This document shows positions 45,046 to 55,971 of a stretch of 64,000 nt of DNA, one piece after another. The notes under the pieces are model-generated. The model had not been told where the DNA came from. It was given only the letters and a program-made list of their open reading frames with translations, and ran no database searches. Numbering within the stretch: the stretch's first letter is position 1; each line of letters begins with the position of its first letter. This stretch comes from Petunia secreta (Eukaryota > Streptophyta > Magnoliopsida > Solanales > Solanaceae): NCBI GenBank assembly GCA_029990175.1, contig JARKIP010000064.1, positions 10,992,001-11,056,000 of the forward strand. The letters are read 5' to 3'. Made by a program: the position numbers and the translations under genes.

Positions 45046-45926
45046 ACTTTGATAGCTATCGTTTACACTTAATGTGCCAATCTCTATTGTAAAACAAGAA
45101 AAACGGAGAATTTTGAAGTAACTATGCACCTATGTTATTTGATGATATACCTGACTCATCTAACTTAGTGCTACTACTTGGTTAAGTACTTAACTTCGTA
45201 ACTGAAATACGTTGTGCTTTAGTTTTCATTTTAACCATTATATCCGTATGGGTTGCTATAAATGAACGAAGTCAGTCAGTTTACAGAGTGATCGAGATTG
45301 TGTGTTCTGTTGTGATACTCTTAATGGTTGCGGTCAACATCTTTTTATGTATCCATAGAAGTTATTTATAACTTTTTCCTTGTTTGAGAAACTGAACCAT
45401 GAATTAGCTTCTGTAGCCATGAGAGTTTCATGCATCACAAATAAGGTCCCTCTTTTCCTTCTCTACCATGCAATGATGATATGAAAAAAGACCATATGTT
45501 TCTTTAGAGTACTATGTTATCTCAATTCTCTGTAAAATCTTCTTACTAAGAAAGAATGTGTAGCAGAAAGCGGAGAAGATTTTAGAAGCTTATATCTTTA
45601 ATGTGTATTTGCAAAGAAAACTCTACCTTAAATTAGGATTATTCTTCTTTGTGCAGTTTATAATTTTTCTTGACAAAGGGTGTTACTTATTATGTTGTCT
45701 CATTTCAGATCTTCAACAATTATCTTCAAAGGTATATTTAATAGCATTTGTGATAGAAACAATTTTTTTCATATTTTAAAGGCATTGCTATTTTGCTCTC
45801 TATTTCATTAGACTTCCCCATGTTCATTATCTGGCTGATACAGACCGACTGACTCCTGCATTTCAGGTCATTTGCTAAATCACTTAGCATCATAGCTTTT
45901 TTAAGCACAACAAAAGGGAATCTACT
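45046..45926. other. intergenic, nothing recognised
   Basis: Low-complexity AT-rich sequence between the solo LTR and the Tat/Ogre element. No gene or repeat boundary found. Confidence 0.5.
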
Positions 45927-48531
45927 TGTAATCACCTAATTTTGGCAGACATAATTAAAAAATAGTCGTATTAGATTCTTAGGACGTCTCGTCAAATTTT
46001 TCCGGACTTCTAGTGTTTATTCTTAGCTAAATTTGTCTTTAATTAGGATGGAAAATATGAAAATTACCGAAAATTGCTTGTTATGTGTCTAAGTAATCTA
46101 ATGTTTAAGTTGTTCTTGTTAACATAGGAATAATTAGTGCCTGATCTGTTCAAATTTCAGTTTTTTTTTTTTTTGTTCTTGTCATCAAAACTGTTGATCT
46201 GGACTTTGTTAGATATAATTAGGACCTGGTGTTGTTTCTTTGTGCAATTTCAAGTTTAGTTTATGAGGCTATTTCATTTTTACTTTTCAGATTTTAGTTC
46301 AATGTTGAAGGGGATTTTGTTTTGAACTTGAAGTAGGCTAGTTGTCCAAGTACTTGTCCAACTTGGACAACTTGTATTTCAGCTTTAGGGGACAGATTTG
46401 GTGGCTGAAACAGTGGCTTTTCAGCTGCTGTACCTTGCTGAAAATAGCACCAAAACACTCAAGTATAGGGGTGTGGGCTTGTACTTTTGTACAAGTCCAC
46501 ACTCCACCTTTTAGCCCCACCCTTTGGCTCTCATTTTTTAGCTATAAAAGGCATTGAATGCCCTCATTTAAGACACAACAACCAGCTGAAATTGAAATTG
46601 AATTGAGAGTAAAACACTTAAGAAAAAAAGGTTAAGTTTTGAGGGTAGGATTTAGAACCAAAAGCCTTTACACTAAGGGTCTTTTGGGGTATAAATCTAC
46701 AAGTTCTTGGGGTCAAATAGAGCAGTTATAGGGCTGTTTCAGTGCTGATTTTTGGGTGCCATTGCTGTTGATTCGTTTGCTCGGTTTTAGCTAGTGATTT
46801 GTCATTGCGTTGCTCCAAGGTCTCATTCATAGGTACACGTTACAACTTTCATATGTATTAAGCTTTTTGCTTTGAAAAGTGGTATATATCAGTATGTTTA
46901 AGAGGTAAAAATACTGCTCTATGTTTTAACTTGTTGCTACCTTTAAAAATTGTTTAGTGGCATCTTATGTGTGTATGTTTAGTTCTTTGTGATCTTGCTG
47001 CTTCTCTTATAAGGTTTCAAAAATTTTAACTAAGCAAATTTGGATTATCCATTTAAAAAATTGGCCACCAAATGTAAGATGTAGTTTGTTCTTTTTATTG
47101 GTCAAAATTGGATAGATTTGAAATAGCAACATAAAAATGGGACTTGAATGCAAAATGATTTAGGCATGAAAATAGGACAGCCTAAGCACCAGTAGGTTGA
47201 TTTTAGGCCGACATTTGAAGATAAGTTTGAATTCGTTCATCTAATTCCAAATGCTTATAAGTCTCGAAATGGATTAAGAAAAAGCTTTGACAATTGAAAA
47301 GGTTTTCAATACTGAACAATGGAAAACACGTTTAAAAAATAAAGTGTCATTTTAATACTATATTAGTTTATTACATATTGTAGTATTGGTGATCATGGGA
47401 AGGCCACGTAAAAAGAAGAGTTTATCACAAATAAAGTTTTATCACAAATAAAAATGAGTGTTTTGACATTTTAAAGATTTGAAATTCCTATTGGGATTGT
47501 AATCCATGTGGTAATTTTTGTTGCCCGTAGGATATTTTTAGCCAAAATAAATCTCCAAGTCAGATTCTATTGTCCAAACAAGATTGTAGTTAAATAGTCA
47601 TATTTTTTTTCTTTTTGGCGAAAATGCTAAACTCGTTTAGAGAAAAGGGATATTTGGTGCAAATCATTTCGAAATTAGCCTACTTCTTGAAGCCCAAATA
47701 GCATAACCGTATGTATATAATTTGCAAATTAGTTTTAGTTTCAAATAGCATTTTAACTTATGGCCACAAGTCTTTTATAAATAACAAGTTTATTAGAATG
47801 CTAAACATTTGTGTCGTTTATTTCATACCTAAAATTAGTCAATGTATTTTATTTTGATATGATTAATTATCCACCCAAAGTGTAACGATTAGGCAAATTA
47901 AATAGGATTGAGAAGAAAGCGCGATTAGGCAAATAGATAAGTATGATTTGTGATCTACTTATTAGGCTAAAAGAAAAATTAAATTAAGTCAAACCAATAC
48001 TAAATTAATTATTATTTTTAAACTAATTAAATTCCTTTTTTTAGAAAGTAGACAAACCCTTTATAAGGTTTGGGAAATACGCAATAAATTTTTATTATCC
48101 ATTTATTCATTTATTTACTATGAAACAAAGTGTAAATTCGTCCAGTCCTCCGTGAGGCTGGATAAGAATAACGCTTTTTAATTTTCTTAAATCAAAGTAT
48201 CATATTCAAATTAACGGCATTAATATAACAACCAATTTTAATAAGTTAAAATCGCGACAATAAAGCAACTGTGCTTGGCACAGGACTCGAGGGTGCCTAA
48301 CACCTTCCCGAGAGTCAACTGAGAACCTTACCCGAATCTCTAACGCAGACCATTAGACGAGTTAGAGGTGTTCCAAGGTACCTTTGGTGACTTGGCACAC
48401 CTTAAACTATGTCAAGTGGCGACTCCGAGTTCTCTAAATAAATTTGTACCTTTTTGAACACCAGTCACGAGCCTTTAAATAAATAAACTCGCACCCGCAC
48501 AGTTAATTTAATAATTTTTTTAGGGCGTGAC
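45927..48531 (+). mobile_element. 5' LTR of the Tat/Ogre element
   Basis: TGTAATCACC to GGCGTGACA, about 2.6 kb. TATAAAA at 46,543-46,549 is the likely promoter. An inverted repeat (TTGTCCAAG ... CTTGGACAA) lies at about 46,341-46,372. The start matches the 3' LTR at 62,809. Confidence 0.9.
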
Positions 48532-48532
48532 A

Positions 48533-48552
48533 GCTTGGCGACTCCGCTGGGG
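48533..48552 (+). other. primer binding site of the Tat/Ogre element
   Basis: CTTGGCGACTCCGCTGGGGA directly follows the 5' LTR. Ogre elements are known to prime from an Arg tRNA with a sequence of this kind; the pairing was not computed. Confidence 0.6.
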
Positions 48553-49247
48553 AAATTAGTGAAAACTAGAATCTCCGGCTTTGATAAACTGTCGCATGTT
48601 TTAATTTATTAAATATTTGGTTGTTATTTTATTGCCGTTATCACCTGAAAAGTTGAATGTTACTGCTTTGATATTGTTGAACTGTATATATAAACTGTCT
48701 TCCTCCGCAACCCACTGAGTCTCTGAAACACACACACACACGTGCACTTACCAGATTGCTTGTGGCATCTGGGACTTTCTTACTAAATTGCCCATGATTT
48801 AGGAGGAAGGCGTGACGGGGTTTTAGGCCGGACACACTGTCTCCGGATGGCCCTGATACGCTTTCCGCCCGGTTTGTCCACCGGGTTTTCAGCCAGTCTA
48901 GACACTGAGTCAGTTGTGTCACCTAGAGTTAAACCTTTAGGCCCAATTATCTGCATCATATCCGACTTAATGAGGTGCGATACACCGGTATTGCACTTGT
49001 CTAGGTTGACTACCTGTTGTCTGAACGGGACCCACTTCCCGGGAAAGACTTGTCTGAAAAAAGCATTCTATGTGTTGCATGCGATTAGGAAAGGTTGTTA
49101 TGCTGACCAAGTTGGGGAGAGACGGATTTCAAAAGAAAAAAAAAATAGAAAAAAAAAAGAAGAGAAAAATGAAAGGAAAAGTGAGGAAGAGGTTGAATTT
49201 TATGTTTTAAATGTAAATGTTTTGCTATTTTTATAAAATTGAGTCAT

Positions 49248-49705
49248 ACTGCTGTAATGGCAAATTTTTGTAAAAACGCCAGTGTTTGCCGTCTTTTGTA
49301 TATGTCAGTTTGTGTCGTTATAATGACGAAAATTTTACAAAAAAAATATGTACATACTTAGTAGTCAGAAAGTCAAAAAATTTTCGTGTCAGTTTTCACG
49401 CCGTTATAATGGCGAATTTTTAGGAAAAAGGCTCGTATGCCGATGTTGGGAGTTTTTGAGATCCAGTTTTTCACGTCGTTATGCCGGCGAATTTTTGCAA
49501 AAGTACTGTAGTGTTCATCACTGGAAATGAAATTTTGTTTTGATGTCAATGTGGCGTCGTTGTAACGTCGAATTTTTTCTTTTATAAATTACATCTAAAT
49601 ACCAATGTTGGTAAATTCCTGGAGTCAGTCCTGATGCCGTTATGATGGCAAAATTTTTCGATTCTCTTAGGGTCAACTTTACGTCATTACAATGACAAAA
49701 GTTTT
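49248..49705 (+). repeat. seven palindromic modules in the Tat/Ogre leader
   Basis: Modules of the form GYCRTTAYRATGRC followed by RAAWTTTT occur at 49,314, 49,400, 49,475, 49,556, 49,636 and 49,683, with a weaker one near 49,250. Spacing is 75-86 bp, the last 47 bp. Several stem positions change in pairs, e.g. GTC...GAC against GCC...GGC. They lie between the primer site and ORF1. Confidence 0.75.
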
Positions 49706-49822
49706 TTTTGAAAATTGGAGTTTCGAATTAGCAGTTTAGGCATCTGTTTTGCTCTGTCGGTCAGTTGTTTTAAGTTGTTCTCAGGCCTTCAAACATTTGA
49801 CACATTTTTTTTATTAGGAACA

Positions 49823-51817
49823 ATGGCTGCATCATCTTCTAGGACAGTCAAAAGAAAATACCCTGCTGATGCCATTCCACCATCTATTATGATGACTGAT
49901 GGCCCACCCAAATCGGATAAATCTCTAAAGTCTTGGTGGGACACAATGAGTGAAATGCAGAAAGATATAGTCCAGGAGAAGATTGGTTTTCTGACTGACC
50001 TTGTGACTAAAACTATTGTCCCGCGGCGAGACTTGGTCAGTGCACTAGTTGGGTTTTGGAACCCAAACCAAAATACCTTCTGTTTTAAGGGGTTTGAGAT
50101 GACGCCGACCCTCGAGGAAATAGCTGGGCTTCTTAAGTTGGATTTTGAGAAAAAGAATATGATTGCTCCGAGGAAGGTTAATGAGCGTGATTTTTTCAAT
50201 AATATCAAGCTACGGACGGACCTCTCAATCGCTAGTGTTCGTCAAGGCTGGATTTCATTTGATTACCTTTATGATCGTTTTGGGGCCGATAATGGTTTTA
50301 AGAAGTATGGATTTGAGTTCCACGATAAGCTGAAATATGAAGATTGGGTACTCCTCTGTCCTAAGGTCTTTGTGTTCGCTTTGCTAGGGTTGTTGGTTTT
50401 CCCACTACCGGATAGAGCGATATCCATTAAGGTCAGTTGGACCATGGCAGCTTTGTATGGTGGAGCACCAGATGCCACTATCATCCCGACGATTCTGGGT
50501 AGTATGTTTCATGCTTTGACTCGATGCCACAAGGGAGAGAGCGGTTTCTTTGAGGGGTGTAACCTTCTATTACAGGTCTGGTTCTTGGAGCATGTACGCC
50601 CTTGCCCACCTCGTGATATTCTTAGGTGCTGTGACATCGATTATCTTGAACACCATCTCGAACACATCGAGAGGTATAAATTCCCAGGAAGTGAGCCAGA
50701 TTGGAGGTCTTTCTTGAACTCTCTCACGCCGGACAAGATTTTGTGGCAGTGTAGCTGGTTTCCTAAGAGGGAGGTTGTACACAGATGCGTGGATCGTCCT
50801 TTTCTCGTTCTGATGGGTTTGACAGCATCCCAGCCTTATGTTCCTCTGCGTGTACTTAGGCAGTTGGGTCGGAAGCAGGAGATCCCAATAGTTGAGGACA
50901 TGAGTGCATATGCCTCAGACTATCCTCTCAACCCAGCTACTCTTAGAGGAGAGATCCTACGCCTGTGGGATACTAGGAGGCACCTCGCAGAAAGCACACA
51001 GGTTCAGGATGGATTTAAGGGGGAGGTCGTTCGGGAGTATAAGTTCTGGTATTACCATCAGCCCATACCCAAAGAGATGCCCGCGAGGTCGAGAGCAGGC
51101 ATGGTTGACACTGAGGCCAGGCTGGATATGCAGGTTCAGCTTGCTAGGCACGAGATTAGGAAGGAATGCCGTGATACCATACAAAGCTTAATTGCAGAGA
51201 GGGATGCCGCCAGAGCTGCTCAGTCAGAGAGTGAGGGTTTCGCGCATCAGCACCTAGACACAGTCAGACGACTCCGTGTCATGCACTCACAGGCATTGAC
51301 AGAGCGGGATGCCGCCAGAGCTGCTCAGGCAGAGAGTGAGGGTTTCGCGCATCAGCACCTAGACACTGTCAGACGACTCCGTGTCATGCACTCACAGGCA
51401 TTGACAGAGCGGGATGCCGACAGGACAACTTTGTTGGAAAGCAGGAAAAGGGAAGAGTATCATCGCCAGGATGCCATAGATTCTCGAGCTCGACTTGACA
51501 GGGCATTAGAGCGGGGTGAGCAGCTCAGAGGGCTAGCACAGGACCGACTTCGAGATATACAGGCTGCAGGACGGACCATCAGTGTAGCTTATCGGCAAGT
51601 TTATGACTCCGCTACATATGTGGCACGGTCCATCGATGAGTATAGGAGGCTTCCCGCAGAGGACATACTCCCACATGTGCTTCCCTTTGTCACTAGAGTT
51701 GCGGCAGTTTTGAATGGATTGCGTCGTACTTTTGCAGAAGGCCCGCCAGCAGATCCCGTGGAGCCATTTGAGTTCGACCCAGAGGAGCCAGCTGACTTTG
51801 TGCCTCAGTCACCCTAG
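49823..51817 (+). CDS. ORF1 of the Tat/Ogre element: plant-mobile-domain-like protein with coiled coil
   Basis: 664 codons from the ATG in AACAATGGCTGC. The frame is open 36 codons further up, but that ATG lacks good context. After a short basic N-terminus, residues about 65-110 contain LVSALVGFWNPNQNTFCF and MTPTLEEIAGLLKL, a pattern like the plant mobile domain (aminotransferase-like, found in MAIN/MAIL proteins: W-P-T-TF ... TL-D-A-LL-L). Residues about 110-420 continue that fold. The rest is E/R/A-rich, probably coiled coil, with an in-frame 35-residue tandem duplication (51,197-51,301; 51,302-51,406) starting ERDAARAAQ. Ogre elements carry an ORF of unknown function here. No damage is seen. 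Its role is unknown; the domain match is by eye. Confidence 0.8.
   Translation: MAASSSRTVKRKYPADAIPPSIMMTDGPPKSDKSLKSWWDTMSEMQKDIVQEKIGFLTDLVTKTIVPRRDLVSALVGFWNPNQNTFCFKGFEMTPTLEEIAGLLKLDFEKKNMIAPRKVNERDFFNNIKLRTDLSIASVRQGWISFDYLYDRFGADNGFKKYGFEFHDKLKYEDWVLLCPKVFVFALLGLLVFPLPDRAISIKVSWTMAALYGGAPDATIIPTILGSMFHALTRCHKGESGFFEGCNLLLQVWFLEHVRPCPPRDILRCCDIDYLEHHLEHIERYKFPGSEPDWRSFLNSLTPDKILWQCSWFPKREVVHRCVDRPFLVLMGLTASQPYVPLRVLRQLGRKQEIPIVEDMSAYASDYPLNPATLRGEILRLWDTRRHLAESTQVQDGFKGEVVREYKFWYYHQPIPKEMPARSRAGMVDTEARLDMQVQLARHEIRKECRDTIQSLIAERDAARAAQSESEGFAHQHLDTVRRLRVMHSQALTERDAARAAQAESEGFAHQHLDTVRRLRVMHSQALTERDADRTTLLESRKREEYHRQDAIDSRARLDRALERGEQLRGLAQDRLRDIQAAGRTISVAYRQVYDSATYVARSIDEYRRLPAEDILPHVLPFVTRVAAVLNGLRRTFAEGPPADPVEPFEFDPEEPADFVPQSP
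51197..51406 (+). repeat. in-frame 105-bp tandem duplication in ORF1
   Basis: Two units of exactly 105 bp, almost identical, encode ERDAARAAQ-ESEGFAHQHL and the following 16 residues twice. A third, diverged start (ERDADRT) follows. Confidence 0.95.
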
Positions 51818-52063
51818 TAGATACATCAGGCCAAGATGATGCAGATTATTGCTTTTTGTCATTTATTTTACATCCTGGCATTGTTGTACTTTATGTCGCT
51901 TTTGAATTTGGCATGTTGTAATTTATTTTCACCTTTTTAAGTCATTTGTACGTTCCTTTTGGTCGTGCTCCGGAAGCACCGTATGTACTCTTTCTTTTGA
52001 AGTAATGAAAATATTTTGCTTATTTTTATGTGTCAATTCATTTCACCCTCTAGCCTCACTTGA

Positions 52064-52095
<32 letters not shown>

Positions 52096-52290
52096 GGAAA
52101 AGAAAAGAAAAAAAAAAAAAAAAAAAGAAGAGAAAAGAGATCAAATAATACACTTGGGGATCTAATCTAAACCAATTTGGGATGACGCATAACGACCTTA
52201 GGCATTGTTTAGGCCGACGAGCAAATTCATATTCCATGCTATCTTGTTGCACTAACGTGTTTTGATTTGTTTAGAGCTTGAGCAACTGCC

Positions 52291-55200
52291 GTGCTGGCCC
52301 CACATTCCTATTCCACTAGAATCAAGGGACCACTGCCTGTTCCAGAAGTGGTTGAAGCACCTCTTCAAGAAGACACTCCAGCAACGATGGCCGAAGAAGC
52401 TGAGAACACTGAGCTGGTTCGCTTGGCTGAACAACAGGCTAAGATGGCCGAAGATTTCACGGCCATGAAAGAAATGATGATGCAACTGGTCCGTAACTTG
52501 TCGGCAGTTCAGGCACCTCCTGCTCCGCCAGGTGCTGCTGGTTTCACGGCGAATGCTCAGCCACCAGGGCAAGGGCAATCTACAATGGCAGAAGACCCCC
52601 GTTATCCTCCAGGGTTCGGTCCACATCCAGAAACTGACAACGTAGCTGGACCCTCTACTGTACAACCTGGGGCACAATTCCCACAACATGGACAACATGG
52701 CCAAGCCCAAGTTCCTGCCACAGTATTCACTGTTCCTGCAGGACACACATTGCAAAGGTCAAATAGTGACCCACAGTTGAGGGCTCGTGATCAACAATTC
52801 GACCAAACCCGGGGTAATGTACTCCGCCCTACTGAGTCGTATGATCATGGACACCACCCAGAATCACATGCTGATGTCGAAAGATTGGGGAAAACAGAAG
52901 AGGCTGACTTTGCTCGGAAATTGAAAAGCCTGGAGCAAACTGTGAAAAACATACAAGGGCAAGGGGGTAAAACCAGTATTTCATACAAAGACATGTGCTT
53001 ATTCCCTCATGTGCCATTGCCTGAAGGCTTTGTTGTGCCCAAATTCGATCCGTACACTGGACAAAGCGATCCAAGGATCCATGTGAAGATATACCTTAAC
53101 AAAATGAGGGGTATCGAGAAGGACGAATTATTGATGGCGTACTTTGCGGACAGTTTGGGAGGACCGGCCACAGAATGGTTTGTGCAACAAGATGTTTCCA
53201 AGTGGGTCACCTTTGACGACATGGCCAGCGCTTTCCTGAATCATTATGGCTACAAAATGGAGGCTGCTCCTGATCGTTCTTCTTTGAAGACGATCACAAA
53301 GAAACCAGGCGAAAGCTTCAGAGAGTATGCCTATAGGTGGCGCGAACAGGCGGCGCGTGTGAGCCCTTTGATCCCAGACGATAAAATGGTCGAAGAATTC
53401 ATCGAAGTGCTTGACGAAACATACTACCAGGCGATGGCCTCTGCCCTTGGAAAGCAATTTAGTGAAGAAGTAAAAATTGGGGAGATGATTGAGAGAGGAA
53501 TCAAAGCAGGCAAGATTGTTAGCCAAACAGCTTTGAGAGCCACGACCCAAGCGTTGCAATCAGGGTCAGGTACTTTTGGGAAGAAAAAAGAGAAAAAAGA
53601 TGAAGTGGCAATGGTTGGTCCTGGACCGAGAAGAAATGATGGGAGATACAACGACCGTCAAGGGTATATTCAGGCACCTCTGCCACAACAATTCTATCCA
53701 ACTCACGGCCAACAATTCGCCATGCCGCAGTTCTCATTCCCTGTAAATGCAGCATCTTATGCTCAGCCGCTATCCGGTCCACAATGGCGTCCACCCCCTG
53801 CTCCAGTCCAATATAACAATCAACAGGGACATACTCAATTTCAGGCTCACCAGGAGATGCCTTACCGACCACGAGGTCCGCAGGGTTTTCGTCCAAACAT
53901 GCAACAGAGAAACATGCAACAAGAGAAAAGGCAGTTCACCCCACTGGGGGAAACTTACACTAATTTGTTTGAAAAGTTGCAACAAGCCAATCTGTTGAAG
54001 CCAATCCCGGGAAAAGTGAACCCCAATGGAAGAGTTGATCATTCACGCCATTGCGCGTTTCATTCTGGAGCACCAGGACACGACACAGAATCCTGCTGGG
54101 AACTCAAAAGGGTAATCCAGGCAATGATAAACAATAATCAGATAAAAGTCGTGGGGGATGAAACACAAAATGTGAATCAAAATCCTTTACCAGCTCATGA
54201 TGTTCAAAACAACGTACACATGGTAGGGATGGTATGCATAGAAGAGGACTTGAAAGGGAAAGCCGCCAAGCAGATTGTGGCAGTTGGTCCCTCTCCAGAC
54301 ATCAAAGGCCCTGAGCCATTTATTGTTGTAATCAGGGGAAAGTCAAGTGCGTCTGTTGTCAACAAAGCAAAGCAAGATACTGCTGTTGAGCCAAGGTTCA
54401 CAATTCCGGCTGCAAAGCAGGAAAAAGTTCATGACAGTGCACCAACATTTATTGTGCAAGGGGCATCATGCCAGAAAACTCCGGTCTTCGAAGTTAAGGC
54501 AAAGAAGTGTGAACCGGTTATCATCACTCAAGCAGCGCAACTCCCTATCAAAAGTACAAAGGCCGTTCCTTGGAACTACAACAAAACAATTGTGTCTTAC
54601 AACGGGAAAGAAATCATGGAGGTTGCTGCAGATGTAAATGGTCTAACTCGGTCCGGGAGATGTTTCACCCCAGAAGAATTGAGAAAGGCAAAGCCAGGTC
54701 GAGAAGACCAAGGACCCATCAAAGAGCCTGTGTCTGAGAAAGAAGCTGAAGAATTTTTGAAGAAAATGAGATCGACAGATTATTCTATCGTCGAGCAATT
54801 GAGAAAGACTCCAGCTCAGATATCACTCTTGTCTCTACTTATGAACTCTGAAGCACATCGCAATGCACTGTTGAAGATATTGAATGAGGCCTACATTCCT
54901 GAACAAACTACTGTGGCTAATCTGGAAGCACTTGCTGGCAGAGTATTTGAGACTAATCGTGTGATGTTCACCGATGAGGAGCTGCCAGCAGAAGGAACCG
55001 GTCATAATCGAGCGCTTCATGTCTCAGTCAAGTGTGAAGACTCCTATGTCACACGTGTTCTAATAGATGGCGGCGCAGGATTGAACATTTGCCCCCTGTC
55101 TACACTGAAGAGTCTAAGGGTGGATATGAGCAAAATCAGGGCAAGTTCCTCTGCTGTTCGTGCTTTTGATGGTGGAGTTCGAGAATCTTTGGGCATCATC

Positions 55201-55971
55201 AATCTTGAGTTAACCATTGGGCCCGCTACCTTCAGCATTGAGTTTCAAGTCATGGAGACGGATGCATCATACAATCTGTTATTGGGCCGACCATGGATTC
55301 ACATGGCTTGTGCAGTACCATCCACAGTTCATCAGGTGGTCAAGTTTACTTGGGATAATCAAGCTGTCGTGGTTTATGGAGAGGATGACTCACAGTTTAA
55401 CAATAGCCTGGACGTACCAGCCCTTGATGCCGTCACTACACGCCCGACCATCATGTATCTAACCTCCGATGTGGTGTATGTGGAAAAAGTAACAGAAGGG
55501 AAACCTATACCCATCCCAAGAGTGTCAGAGACGTCTATCATGATGGCGTCCGAAATGTTAAAGCATGGTTTCCAATTTGGAAAGGGTTTGGGAGCGTCAC
55601 TACAAGGCAGGGTAAATCCGGTTTATCCAAATGGCGTGCAAGGCACATGGGGACTAGGTTTCAAGCCAAAAGCAGCTGATCGCAAGCAAGCAAAGAAAAA
55701 GAAGTCGGAAGTTTGGTCTCTCCCAAAGCCAATTCCGTGTCTCGCTCAGTCTTTTGTGGGTTATGTTATGAAACCAAAGGTTGTCGCTACAAATGTCAAC
55801 ACAGTGGAAGAAAATCAGGATGCACCATTTGATCTAGGTGGCATTTTTGAAATCTGCATGGTACAGCCGGGTGAAGGCTCCAGTAATGCTTCAATTCAGT
55901 ACATTGGCCCGGACGTGCACCTGACTAACTGGAATGCAACTCCCTTCCCCATCAGGAAGGGGTCTTGGTAG
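52291..55971 (+). CDS. gag-protease of the Tat/Ogre element, with G-patch-like end
   Basis: 1,226 codons if the first ATG is used; a better-context ATG lies at 52,387 (MAEEAENTEL). The gag domain (residues about 255-410) includes YFADSLGGPATEWF and YRWREQAARV. A zinc-knuckle-like CAFHSGAPGHDTESC follows (near 54,053). The protease active site is VLIDGGAGLN (near 55,060) with the partner LLLGRPW (near 55,280); DGG replaces the usual DSG/DTG. Residues about 1,090-1,130 form a G-patch-like stretch (HGFQFGKGLGASLQG ... GLGFKP). The frame ends at a TAG (55,969) that overlaps a possible splice donor, so protease and RT may be joined by splicing. Confidence 0.85.
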   Translation: MLAPHSYSTRIKGPLPVPEVVEAPLQEDTPATMAEEAENTELVRLAEQQAKMAEDFTAMKEMMMQLVRNLSAVQAPPAPPGAAGFTANAQPPGQGQSTMAEDPRYPPGFGPHPETDNVAGPSTVQPGAQFPQHGQHGQAQVPATVFTVPAGHTLQRSNSDPQLRARDQQFDQTRGNVLRPTESYDHGHHPESHADVERLGKTEEADFARKLKSLEQTVKNIQGQGGKTSISYKDMCLFPHVPLPEGFVVPKFDPYTGQSDPRIHVKIYLNKMRGIEKDELLMAYFADSLGGPATEWFVQQDVSKWVTFDDMASAFLNHYGYKMEAAPDRSSLKTITKKPGESFREYAYRWREQAARVSPLIPDDKMVEEFIEVLDETYYQAMASALGKQFSEEVKIGEMIERGIKAGKIVSQTALRATTQALQSGSGTFGKKKEKKDEVAMVGPGPRRNDGRYNDRQGYIQAPLPQQFYPTHGQQFAMPQFSFPVNAASYAQPLSGPQWRPPPAPVQYNNQQGHTQFQAHQEMPYRPRGPQGFRPNMQQRNMQQEKRQFTPLGETYTNLFEKLQQANLLKPIPGKVNPNGRVDHSRHCAFHSGAPGHDTESCWELKRVIQAMINNNQIKVVGDETQNVNQNPLPAHDVQNNVHMVGMVCIEEDLKGKAAKQIVAVGPSPDIKGPEPFIVVIRGKSSASVVNKAKQDTAVEPRFTIPAAKQEKVHDSAPTFIVQGASCQKTPVFEVKAKKCEPVIITQAAQLPIKSTKAVPWNYNKTIVSYNGKEIMEVAADVNGLTRSGRCFTPEELRKAKPGREDQGPIKEPVSEKEAEEFLKKMRSTDYSIVEQLRKTPAQISLLSLLMNSEAHRNALLKILNEAYIPEQTTVANLEALAGRVFETNRVMFTDEELPAEGTGHNRALHVSVKCEDSYVTRVLIDGGAGLNICPLSTLKSLRVDMSKIRASSSAVRAFDGGVRESLGIINLELTIGPATFSIEFQVMETDASYNLLLGRPWIHMACAVPSTVHQVVKFTWDNQAVVVYGEDDSQFNNSLDVPALDAVTTRPTIMYLTSDVVYVEKVTEGKPIPIPRVSETSIMMASEMLKHGFQFGKGLGASLQGRVNPVYPNGVQGTWGLGFKPKAADRKQAKKKKSEVWSLPKPIPCLAQSFVGYVMKPKVVATNVNTVEENQDAPFDLGGIFEICMVQPGEGSSNASIQYIGPDVHLTNWNATPFPIRKGSW

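Noticed and set aside
46338..46557. ORFs repeated identically at 63,217-63,436.
   Set aside because: They are LTR sequence of the Tat/Ogre element, present in both LTRs, with no domain.
52043..52252. Phe/Ser-rich ORF opposite the start of gag-pro.
   Set aside because: It is produced by an A-rich low-complexity run at 52,063-52,140.
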